A stretch of DNA of 64,000 bases from Mesorhabditis belari (Eukaryota; Nematoda; Chromadorea; Rhabditida; Rhabditidae). The stretch spans positions 682,001 through 746,000 of the forward strand of contig CAUEEP010000939.1 of NCBI GenBank assembly GCA_958450365.1. The letters run 5' to 3'. Under the pieces are notes generated by a model. The model was not told where the DNA came from and made no database searches. It worked only from the letters and a program-made list of their open reading frames with translations. Position 1 is the stretch's first letter, and every line of letters starts with the position of its first letter. Below, one piece after another: positions 31,901 to 43,900 of this stretch. The position numbers and the translations under genes were made by a program.

Positions 31901-34900
31901 ATAGCTTGGTCTGAAAAATTGATGTTTAGGATATAAAAACCTTACCAAACAAGTTTTCTGTAGAAGCCCTTTCACCGGGAAATGGGCACAGGGTTGTGGC
32001 TGAGGGCCAAGCCCACCCAGACCCAGCTCTCCCCACGAATTCCGGCCAAACATGTGCACCGTGCCCGTCTCGAGAATCACTAAAGTTATAGAAAAAGTTT
32101 TAGACAATGATTTGTATCAAAATTGTATATATTAGGTTGGCAACTTAATAATGACGCGTCACTACTTAACATGTTTTTGTAATTTCAAGCGCGATTTCTC
32201 CCCTCTTTTTTGTATATATACAAAGTAAAAGATGTGTGCATAAATAACATTTAGTGCTCCAAATTTCATCATTCGCTTTTTGGCAATAAATGGAGGACAA
32301 AAAATTCCGTATTCGAGCTGCATTGTTCCACGATTTTCAACAAGGAAAATCACCAGCTGAATCTCATCGCAGGATCATCACTGTTTTTGCAGAGGAAAGT
32401 ATACAAATTCGTCAATGTCAACGATGGTTTCAACGATTCCAAGGCGGCGATGAAAGCCTCGTAGACGAGCCACACCAAGGACATCCTCCAGAAGTGGCCG
32501 ACGATGACTTGCTCGCCTTAATTGAAGATTGCCCAACACTCACTGTATTTGGCAGAAATATTTGAAGTTGGCAGAAATATTCGAAGTATCCCATACGACA
32601 ATCGAAAACTATTTACACAAACTTGGGAAAGAGAATCGAGTTGGAAAATGGGTTCCTCACGAGCTGACCCAAAGCAACAAAATGGCCCGTGTCAATGTCG
32701 CCTCAATTTTGCTACAAAAATGTAAATCAAACGACTTTTTTCACAGGGTTTTGACTTCTGACGTAACGTGGATCAACTACGAGAACGTTAAACGCAAAAA
32801 TCAATGGTTATCTATTGGGCAGACCCCGCAAACCACTCCAAAACCGGATATCAAGGGGAAGAAGATAATGCTCTGTTGCTGGTGGAACTTCAAGGGATTG
32901 GTTCATTATGAGGTGCTGAAACCTGGCCAAACCGTCGATGCTGATCTTTATTTAAAGCAATTAATGAGAGTTAATGAGTCTTTGAAGAAATTGGGGCTCA
33001 AACCAGAGAGAGTCAGATTTTTACACGACAATGCAAAACCTCACACTGCAAAGATCACTTATAAGAAAATCGAGGAACTTGGCTGGAAAGTGCTGCCCCA
33101 CGCAGCTTACTCTCCCGAATTGGCTCCCTCAGATTACTTCGGTCGCTGAAGGAGGGAGAAAAGTTCGATGATCATGCTCAGGTCATAAAAGCAGTGAATG
33201 ACTACTTCGCCCCAAAGACTCCCAAGTTCTTCGAGGATGGGATCCGGGATTTGCGCAGAAGATGGGAAGAAGTCATAGATACTAATATCTTTCGAATTGA
33301 AAGCGCTTCTTTTGTGTTTTTTTTTAAAATAAATGATTTGTTACATAAACGCGTCATTATTAAGTTGCCAACCTAATAATTTACCCATAGATGCAAAAAA
33401 AACCAAGAATTCCGCCGGCGGAATTGAACCCTTGACCTCCTGCCCACGATACTCGACTCCGCTTTGTGGTATGATTTTAAATAAGGGAAATCGACGAGCT
33501 TGGTTAGAAAACTTATGCCCCACGCACCTGATCTGAGTCCGGATCTGACCTGAGTCCGGACCTGACCCCATCAGATCAATTTTTTGTTTCGGTCGTTGAA
33601 GCACTTTTTGGAGGGAGAAAAGTTCGATGATCATGCTCAGGGCATAAAAGCAGTGAATGATAAAAGCAGTGAACGACTACTTCGCCTCAAAGACTCCCAA
33701 GTTCTTCGAGGATGGGATCCGGGATTTGCGCAGAAGATGGGAAGAAGTCATAGATACTAATGGAGAATACCTTTCGAATTGAAAGCGCTTCTTTTGTGTT
33801 TTTTTGAAATAAATTATTTGTTACGTGTCATTATTAAGTTGCTAACCTAATAAATCTCATTTTTTTTACCTCCTGTATGGTGTCTTCCAATCGTCACATC
33901 GACCACCCTCGCCGGGAATCCCTTGACGAGTGTGGGCTTTTCGATGAACTCATATGCGTTCTAGATAATGGATAGAATTCTAGATTATGTAAATATTAGC
34001 CCTAGTACTATTGTACTTCATTTTATAGCATTTTACAGTAATACTAGAAAGAATGCGCTTTCTAAAAGGTGGATAATTTGGAAAACGACTTGAACATGGC
34101 TAAATTTCGGGAAATGTTCATTTCGAAAATTTTAACAGCTCTTTTTTTCATTGTACGTTTCGCTTTTGCTTTTGCTTTGCAGCTTTTGCTTCATTGCTTC
34201 GTTTGCGCAGTTTTCTTTACGTTTTATCGTCCATTTCAAAAGATTTTTGAACAAAGGTTATTCAAAATAACGGAAACTATTTCGAGTAAACTGCTTGTTT
34301 GGTTGTGAATAAATTTCTAAACAAAACTGTTACCAAGACTGTTACCAAGACTTATCGGTTAACCTAATAGGCTGAATTTTCGACTCTTCTCAACTGAGCA
34401 CTGAAAAACACAAGTTTTAGAAGAAGTATTGGGTTGATGGAAAAGTCCTTTCCGATTTTTTTGGGAGAGTACCTTAAATTTATCCAGTTTTGACGTTTTA
34501 TAGCTCATCCTAAAGCTGAATTCAAGATGGATCGATTGGTAAAAACCGTTTTGAGATATCTCTTTTCTAAAAGTTTTTACAGCTATTTTAGTAAAGGGCG
34601 GCAGAGCCAAAAAATGGCTGTTTTCACGTTTCGTTAGTTTTCCGTGCAGAAACCTAGGCTAAAAACATGTTTTTCGTGATCGGCGTCAAAAATAACCCCT
34701 AGACGCGCGAACGCGAACGAGAAAAACGAAGGAAAATCGCGAAAAGCGGCAGAAAGGCTATTGATCTGAGGGTCGCTGGTTCGACTTCCACCAGTGGACA
34801 ATATTTTTCAAAAATTTTTTGCTAAGATTCTGAAAATGCGTGTCTAGGGGTTATTTTTGACGCCGATCACGAAACACATGTTTTTAGCCTAGGTTTCTGC

Positions 34901-37900
34901 ACGGAAAACTAACGAAACGTGAAAACAGCCATTTTTGGCTCTGCCGCCCTTTACTAAAATAGCTGTAAAAACTTTTAGAAAAGAGATATCTCAAAACGGT
35001 TTTTACCAATCGATCCATCTTGAATTCAGCTTTAGGATGAGCTATAAAACGTCAAAACTGGACAAATGGACAACTGGACAAAGGTACTCTCCCAAAAAAT
35101 CGGAAAGGACTTTTTCATCAACCCAATACTTAACGATGGCATTAGTAAAGTTATTGTTAAAATTCCCCAAATGAACGTTTCTCGTAATTTAGTAAAGCCT
35201 TTGAACATCTAAAGATTGAACATCTAAAGAAAATCCAAAGATTACGTACCTTTCCAAATTATTCACGTTTTAGAACAAAGAACAAAGAGAAAAAAAGAAT
35301 TACAAAGAAGAAAAGAATTACATTACAAGAACCAAAGTCAGTTTAAAACAGTTTAAACTTTAAACAACTTTTCACCTTTGGCTCTCGGGCGAAAAAGCCT
35401 TGTCTCTTGGCGAGATTCAGCTTGTTGTGCTTGTTGACACCCCAAGCGATGAGGGTTCCGTCAACTGGAAATAGTCATTTGAATAAAATATTAAATTTTA
35501 AGGCCCTTGATATTAGGATTATCTACAAGAAGTATATCTAAAAACCTGTTATCAAGGCACTCGCATCGGGTCCACACCGAATCGCCACAACGCTCACGTT
35601 GTTTGGAATTTCGATCTAAATGGGCACTACAAACGTAAACTACAAACGTGAACTACAAACTGCTTCTAACTTGCTTCAGATTTGTCGGTTTGACATGATC
35701 TTTTTTTGATTCTGTGAGGGTTCAAAAAGGATATCGAAAGATACAAAAAGTGGATTGATTGAATAAAAATTGGAGACAAGATTACGATAGAAAGAAAAAG
35801 GGAACACGTTTTAGAAAACGGAGTACTATTTACTGTCTTTGTTCTTTATAAAAACGAACTTGTTGAGGCTTTATGGTGAAAGGCTGAGATCTTCCCCAAG
35901 CCCAAATCCCACCACCCTCACATAGCACAACCACGTGCTCATCACCACAAGCTACTTCAAGCACGTTTGAGCTAAAAAAATAGAGATAAATTCAATTGAT
36001 TCTGATTCTATTTGGCTACTTTTGGTGTCAGTTGATAAAAAATGCACTCCAGCATCGGATGACACCAAAAGTATGCAGATTTGATAAGTTTATGGAAAGT
36101 TATAATTGAAAGTACCGTATTTATTCTAATAGAAGCACAGGCTTCAGGAGAAGCACAGGCTTCAGGAGAAGCACAGGCTTCAGGAGAAGCACAGGCTTCA
36201 GGAGAAGCACAGGCTTCAGGAGAAGCACAGGCTTCAGGAGAAGCACAGGCTTCAGGAGAAGCACAGGCTTCAGGAGAAGCACAGGCTTCAGGAGAAGCAC
36301 AGGCTTCAGGAGAAGCACAGGCTTCAGGAGAAGCACAGGCTTCAGGAGAAGCACAGGCTTCAGGAGAAGCACAGTCTTCAAGAGACGCACAGGCCTAGGA
36401 AGCACAGGCTTCAGAGAGCACAGTCTTCAGACACAAAGCTTCAGGTGAAGCACAGGCTTCAGGCCGCGTGGCTTCAGGAAAACTCGGGAGCACAGGCTTA
36501 GATATCAAAAGATAGCGCTTGAAGCGAAGAATTTTTTGGTATTAACAATAAGAAAATTTGGGTGTGTTCAAAAAATAATTTACTTTAGCGACTACGCAAC
36601 TGTACGTCATTATGGGCGATGCTAGAGTTTGGTAGATTTGAGAGATTAAAAAATAGAAGCACCTTTGCTTCTATTAGAATTATTAAGATACTTTAAACGT
36701 CCAACTGACGTCCTTGTTCTGAACGTTCAACTATCAAATAGAAATAGGAAATTTTTTGTTAAAATCCACCTAAAGAGAGCATCAATAAGGCAAGGAGAGA
36801 CGAGTTTCGATCCCTCGCCCGATTGACACATTCCACCGTCACCACATGCCCATAAAGTGCCTCGATCAGCGCAAAAGAAACTAGGAAATTTTCTCATTTT
36901 TATCATCGATTATTTGCGTTATTTGCGTTGCGTACTTTGAGTGTAAAGGCAACCTTTCTGGCGTACTCTCAAGGCTTGAAAAGAATGAAGAAACGAGTAC
37001 GCCAGTCTCTTGCTAAGACTCGAATCTTAACAATAGAAAAGCCAAAAAAAGCTTTTCTATTTCATGACCAACTGATCACAATGTAGCTCGACTGACCAAC
37101 TGATTCTAATCACAATGTAGCTGACTGTAAGCCAATTAGTACTTGACTAGTACTAGTACTTGACTGTAAGCCAATTAGTACTTGTACTAGTACTTGACTA
37201 GTACTAGTACTTGACTGTAAGCCAATTCTCTTGAAACCATTTTCCTTTTGTGGAAACTTACGAGAAACCCATGCCCGCGGCGGCGCATTGGATCCGCATC
37301 TCCCGCAACGATTCCACTCGACCCGGAGAGTTTCGGTATTTCGAAAAACGTGACTTATTACAGTAATCACTATGCTTTGCAGCTCATTGAGCACGCAAAA
37401 TGGAGCTGAATGATTTCGAATGAAAAACATACTACAATCCGCTTGGGATTACCTATAGGAGTGCCGCGTACTTTCAAAATAATTTCAGTACTTTAGGCGT
37501 ACTTTCTGTTACTTTAGGCGTACTTTCTGTTAATTTAGGCGTATTTTCTGTTAATTTAGGCGTACTTTCAGTACTTTAGGCGTACTTTCTGTTACTTTAG
37601 GCGTACTTTCAGTACTTTAGGCGTACTTTCAGTACTTTAGGCGTACTTTCAGTACTTTAGGCGTACTTTCAGTACTTTAGGCGTACTTTCTGTTACTTTA
37701 GGCGTACTTTCTGTTACTTTAGGCGTACTTTCAGTACTTTAGGCGTACTTTCTGTTACTTTAGGCGTACTTTCTGTTAATTTAGGCGTACTTTCAGTACT
37801 TTAGGCGTACTTTCTGTTAATTTAGGCGTACTTTCTGTTAATTTAGGCGTACTTTCAGTACTTCAGGCGTACTTTCTGTTACTTTAGGCGTACTTTCAGT

Positions 37901-40900
37901 ACTTTAGGCGTACTTTCTGTTACCTTAGGCGTACTTTCTGTTAATTTAGGCGTACTTTCAGTTACTTTAGGCGTACTTTCTGTTAATTTAGGCGTACTTT
38001 CTGTTACTTTAGGCGTACTTTCAGTACTTTAGGCGTAAACGCTCATATCTCGACACTAGCACGTTTGTTTGTACGCACTTAGGCATTAAATTAAAGTAGA
38101 GAAAATGGGTATTGGGAAATTATTTCCTTCTATCTACCTAGCTAAATTTCTAAAAATATGATTAACTAGTAAAAACTGTAGGATAAATAATTCAAATTAG
38201 ATCACTTACCGTATCTCCCAATCCAAGCTGTCCCTGCCCATTCTCACCCCACGTGAACACTTCCCCACTCGAGCAAACCGCGATGAAATGATTCGAGCTC
38301 AGCGAGACCTGGAAAGAGTTTATTTTCTCTAATAGTAGTGCACCCCGCCGAGCCGAGTTGATGACTATTTTACGGTTTCCAAGCTTTTGCAGAAGCTCAA
38401 CACTCAAATCCCCCACTAGATCTCATCGTCAGCTACATTTTCCGACCCCACATCGATAGGTTCTGATAAGCGCTTTTCGAGATTTCGAGCAATTTAGGCG
38501 ACGCTCAGGGTGCACTATTGTTAGAGAAAATACGGTATATGTCGTAGCCGTTTACGAAATTCAGCCATTAACGAATCGCTCGTTAGCGGCTGAATTTCAT
38601 GCATTTTAGTTGGTGTTTTGCTTGCTATAAACGTCGACTGGCTAAAAGCCCTGTATCTTAGGAGGTCAAGAATTCAATCCCGCCGACTAGATTAGTAGTT
38701 CTTTTTTCCATATATATGTCGTAGCCGTTTACGAAATTCAGCCATTAACGAATGGTTCGTTAGCGGCTAGCCGATTACGAATTTCGAGTTATTATGTTTT
38801 AAACTTTGTTATACATGTTAAATTTTATTTCACTTGTTTTGATTAGTTTGCTGATTTGCGTTTTGCAAACAAATTGTTTGAAAACAAATAATTTGAAATC
38901 AAAAACTCATTTGAATCGAGCCATGTTCGCAAAAGCCGTTTACAAATTGCACACGGCTCGAAAAAATTTCATTCGTAATCGGCTAGCCGTTAACGAATCA
39001 TTCGGCGATCATTGATAGAATAAGCATTGGGCCAAGGAACGAGAAAAGGATCACTGCTACCTAAGGGAAGAAAAGTATTAGATTAGCTATTAGATTAGCT
39101 ATTAGATTAGCTCTTAGATTAGCTCTTAGATTGGCTATTAGATAAGCTATTAAATTAGCTATTAGATTAGCTATTAGATTAGCTATTAGATTAGCTATTA
39201 GATTAGCTATTAGATTAGCTATTCAATTAGCTATTAGATTAGCTATTAGATTAGCTATTAGATAAGCTATTAAATTAGCTCTTAGATTAGCTATTAGATA
39301 AGCTATTAGATAAGCTATTAGATAAGCTATTAGATAGGCTATTAGATTGGCTATTAGATAAGCTATTAAATTAGCTCTTAGATTAGCTATTAGATAAGCT
39401 ATTAGATAAGCTAGATTAGCTATTAGAGGCTTAGATTGGCTATTAGATAAGCTATTAAATTAGCTCTTAGATTAGCTATTAGATAAGCATGAAAGCTATT
39501 AGATTAGCTATTAGATAGGCATTAGTTGGCTATTAGATAAGCTATTAAATTAGCTCTTAGATTAGCTATTAGATTAGCTATTAGATTGGCTATTAGATAA
39601 GCTATTAAATTAGCTCTTAGATTAGCTATTAGATTGGCTATTAGATTAGCTATTCAATTAGCTATTAGATTAGCTATTAGATTAGCTATTAGATAAGCTA
39701 TTAAATTAGCTCTTAGATTAGCTATTAGATTGGCTATTAGATTAGCTCTTAGATTAGCTATTAGATTAGCTATTAGATTAGCTATTAGATTAGCTATTAA
39801 ATTAGCTATTAGATTAGCTATTAGATTAGCTATTAGATAGGCTGAATTTCGTAAACGGCTACGACATATATATGGAAAAAAAGAACTACTAATCTAGTCG
39901 GCGGGATTGAATTCTTGACCTCCTAAGACACAGGGCTTTTAGCCAGTCGATCAACAATTACTTAAGTTTGACTTATGTAAACTGTGCATCGGCCAAAATC
40001 GGTCGGCGGTTCACCCCGGTGTTAAGCCAGTTCACTGCTGCTCTGAATAAGTACTTGTCGAATTTGTGTTTTTGTGGGCATTGAGTCGACTGCTTCTAAA
40101 GCCATTGTCGAGATATCCATTCGATAAAGGGTTGACCGGGCAGGGCCACCGCGAAGTTTCGGCCGAAATGGAGCCGCCACTCGGCCTCGGGCTAGTCGCT
40201 GAAATTTGGTTTTGATTCGGGAAACGCTGTGCTTGTAGCTTGTAGCACATACTTGTAGCAATACTTGTAGCAATCAATTCATTTGTACCTGTAACGCAGC
40301 CGTTGCAGCCGGTCTTGTTGTTGTTTCGAGCGAGAGGAGGTCCCGCACTAGCAATTTCAAACCATTCGAGTACGGACCGCGGACTGGCTCGAATTGGGAC
40401 TAAATATGTTTTAAAAGCTAGAGGGATTAGATTTAGCATAAAATTTTAACACACTAGATACTTAGAGACGGGTAAAACCCGCTCTAAAGCAAAATGATAA
40501 AAAAATCGAAAAAGTGGCATTGTGGGGGTCGAACCCGAGCCGTAGGCAAGCCGTGTGGGCTGTAGACCCGCCCACTCCCGACTGCGCCACGACGACAAGT
40601 GAGGACCTCTGTTTCTTTGACCTTTTCTTGACCCGAGTTCAGAGTTTGAACCGGAGGGGGCGGGTTTTTCTGATTGGATGTTTTGTAAGGGCGAGTTTTT
40701 CTGGCCGGACGTTTTGTTGCCGTGGCGCAGTCGGGTGCACCGTTGTCTACAACCCATACGATCCTGGTTCGGTCCCCCGTAGTGCCAATCATTTTTGTTT
40801 TTTAAGATTTTTCTTTTAAATATCATAACTATCTTATATTTTAAGCCTTTTAAAAGAAGTTCAGCTTTTTTTGGCTTAAAGACGACTGAGAAATAGCCAG

Positions 40901-43900
40901 GACGGAGGGAAAGACAAACACTGCTCTTTTATATAGTAGATCAACTTTGACGGTTTATAACTTGAGGCACAGACATTGGATCGACTTGTGGTTGGTTTTA
41001 AAAGAATCCTCATCAAATTTGACTAGAGAAAAGTGCAATTTGTTTTGTACACTCACCTTTGAGAACATAGAGAAAATTTATGTCAAAGTTGAACTTCCAA
41101 ATTCCGTTACGAGTCTGGGAACTTTCCTAATTTACCCTATAACTCGACTCCCAGTAATCAAATCGACTTGTGGTTGGTTTTAAAAGAATCCTCATCAAAT
41201 TTGGTTATAGAAAAGAAGAGTTTGTTTTGTACACTCACCTGTAAGAACGTAGAGAAAAACGGCTTTGAAAAGTGGTGCGCTAAAGTGCCGTTTTTATACA
41301 ATCAAAATGGCACTTTAGCGCACTTTTCTATTTTACTCTATATCTACACTAGCTTCTAAATTAGTTTGACTGTAATCCTGTAGCTGGGTGACTACTGTAG
41401 CTGGGTAAAGCCGCCAAGTCAGTGCAGTAATTCCCATTCGTCGTAACTTCATCACCTTGCAAATCTTGTTGACAAGCGCAGGCAGACTATCGGCATCAAA
41501 GGCTTTCTGGAGACACATCGACTCGTACATGATACATCCAAGTGCCCACATGTCAGACTTTTCGTTGTACGGCTTACCTTCACACTAAAAGACAATGTTT
41601 ATGATCGACAATGGTAAAGCTACCGTACTATTAGGTTGATGCATAAGTCTTTTCGTTTTTTTCGTACTTCTGTTAAAAAGTAACAAATTCACCAATTAAT
41701 CTATAGTTTGCTCTATAAAAAAAGTGTTTTTTTTGTTAAATTTCCATCTTTTTAAATGAATTTCGGTTCACTTTCAAGCAAATTCGAGAGTGAAAAACGC
41801 CTTTTTCGTAAAAATCTATAAAAAACTCTACGGAAAAATTGGCTGAATGAATTTCTCTGAAATTTTGGCGAAATATCAAACGTTTTTTTTCTCTATCTTT
41901 TATCTATTGACACGAAGATAGGTTTTCTTTAGCTAAGGTGTCTAAACCATCTCGGGTTTGTTGGGCCATCTCGGGCTTTAATAAGTGCCTCCATTCGTTT
42001 GTAGATGAATGTGGAAGTGCGATGAAATGTAGATATTCGTAATCAGCGCAAAAAACTGAGTCAGAAAAACCACTTTTGGTGGTCATTGGCTGGCGGGGGG
42101 TAAACTAAGGTCCAGCCTTTTTTTCTCGTTAAAGAAACTTTGCAATTAAAAAGTTTTTATAACATTACGGTTTTCCGCTGGTTTTTACAAATATTGTGTA
42201 CATATGTTTTTTTCGTTAACATTGTGAAGCTTGGTTCTTCTAGTTTCTAGAAATCTATCTAGAATCTATCTAGAATCCATCTAGAATCTATCTAATAGGT
42301 TGATGCATAAGTCTTTTCGTTTTTTTCGTACTTCTGTTAAAAAGTAACAAATTCACGAATTAATCTATAGTTTGCTCTATAAAAAAAGTGTTTTTTTGTT
42401 CAATTTGCATCTTTTTAAATGAATTTCGGTTCACTTTCAAGCAAATTCGAGAGTGAAAAACGCCTTTTTCGTAAAAATCTATAAAAAACTGTACGGAAAA
42501 ATTGGCTGAATGAATTTCTCTGAAATTTTGGCGAAATATCAAACGTTTTTTTTCTCTATCTTTTATCTATTGACACGAAGATAGGTTTTCTTTAGCTAAG
42601 GTGTCTAAACCGCATCATCGAGTTAGCCCTTTTTGACTACCCGACTTCATACTCTTAAGAAAATCCAGGCATTAAATATTTTTAAACCCGTTTTAATGTT
42701 ATTTTGCAGAAAAATAATTGGTTTTTCTAATGAAATCAACCGTAGTTTAATTGGTGCATTTGTTGGCTTGAAACGGCAGACGAAAAGGAACAAAAAGACT
42801 TAGGCATCAACCTATTATTAGGGTGAACCAAAAGTTTTCTATTTTTTTTTAATTAAAACTTTCAACATAAATAAAACAGCAATGAACGAACTCTAAGCTT
42901 CGAAATAAAGACCATTCGAATCTATGACATGAAGCCATCTATCGGCAGGTTGCTCGATCCGGCGGCGGTACCACTCCTTGTTCTTAGAGGCGAAAAACTC
43001 GCGGCACCCTTTTTCGACTTCGCCCAGATTGTTGAAGGCTCGTCCGCGAAGGAAGTGTGCCATGGAGCGGAAAAGTTGATAATCGGATGGTGCAAGATCT
43101 GGACTGTACACTGGATGTGGAAGAAGTTCAATTGAGTCGAGATTTTTGATCTTTTCCTTGGTTTGTCTGGCGGTGTGAGGTTTTGCATTGTTCTGCTGAA
43201 GGACTATGCGCTTTCGATTGACCAAAGCGGGATATTTTTCACTAAGCTCCGCATATATCCGGTCAAGTTGGGCGCAGTAGAGGTCTGCGTCAATGGTCCG
43301 TCCATTTGGAACCAGCTCAAAGTGAATAATGCTGTAAGAAATATATGGTGATGCTTTGATCTATATAATTTCTTGTGAGACCGTGTCTCGTTGTGGTTCA
43401 ATGGTGGTCTTCTTGAAAACGTAATAATTTATCCAACTTTCCCTTATTAGGGCAACTTCGCTCAAACTAGAGCAACTTGGCACTATCACAATTAAATCAA
43501 CACTTGAATGTGAAAAAAGAATGATAAAGCACAAAAAGGGAGAACAACAAACTCACTCAAAAGCAAAACTTAAATAATGGGTTTTTTAAGCATACAAGCT
43601 ACAACAACCGGACAGCTGAATATCATTTAGTGACTGATTACGGTAGTTTATCCACCAACTTTGAACTTTAACTTGTATTGAATTTTTGATTAACTGCAGA
43701 GCAGTGGCAATTCGCCACACTCCGCCCCGACGAGAAATCTGGGCGCGTGCCCGGATTTTCCCGCCCGAAGAACTTTTTGTAACTTGGCCATGATGGCGTG
43801 GAAATTTGTTGCTTGATTTCCTTTGCTTGCGCCCGATTGTTGAACTTTGGGGAAACTTGGTGATAAATATGTAATTTGGCACCAAAACTTGGCATGAACT

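Noticed and set aside
36081..36405. GEAQAS and LKPVLL repeat proteins
   Set aside because: An 18-bp array in a NEK intron, with no splice sites feeding it.
40032..40439. 135-aa minus-strand frame through 40055-40399
   Set aside because: It runs in part over two NEK exons in the wrong phase; the kinase C-lobe frame with proper splice sites is favoured.
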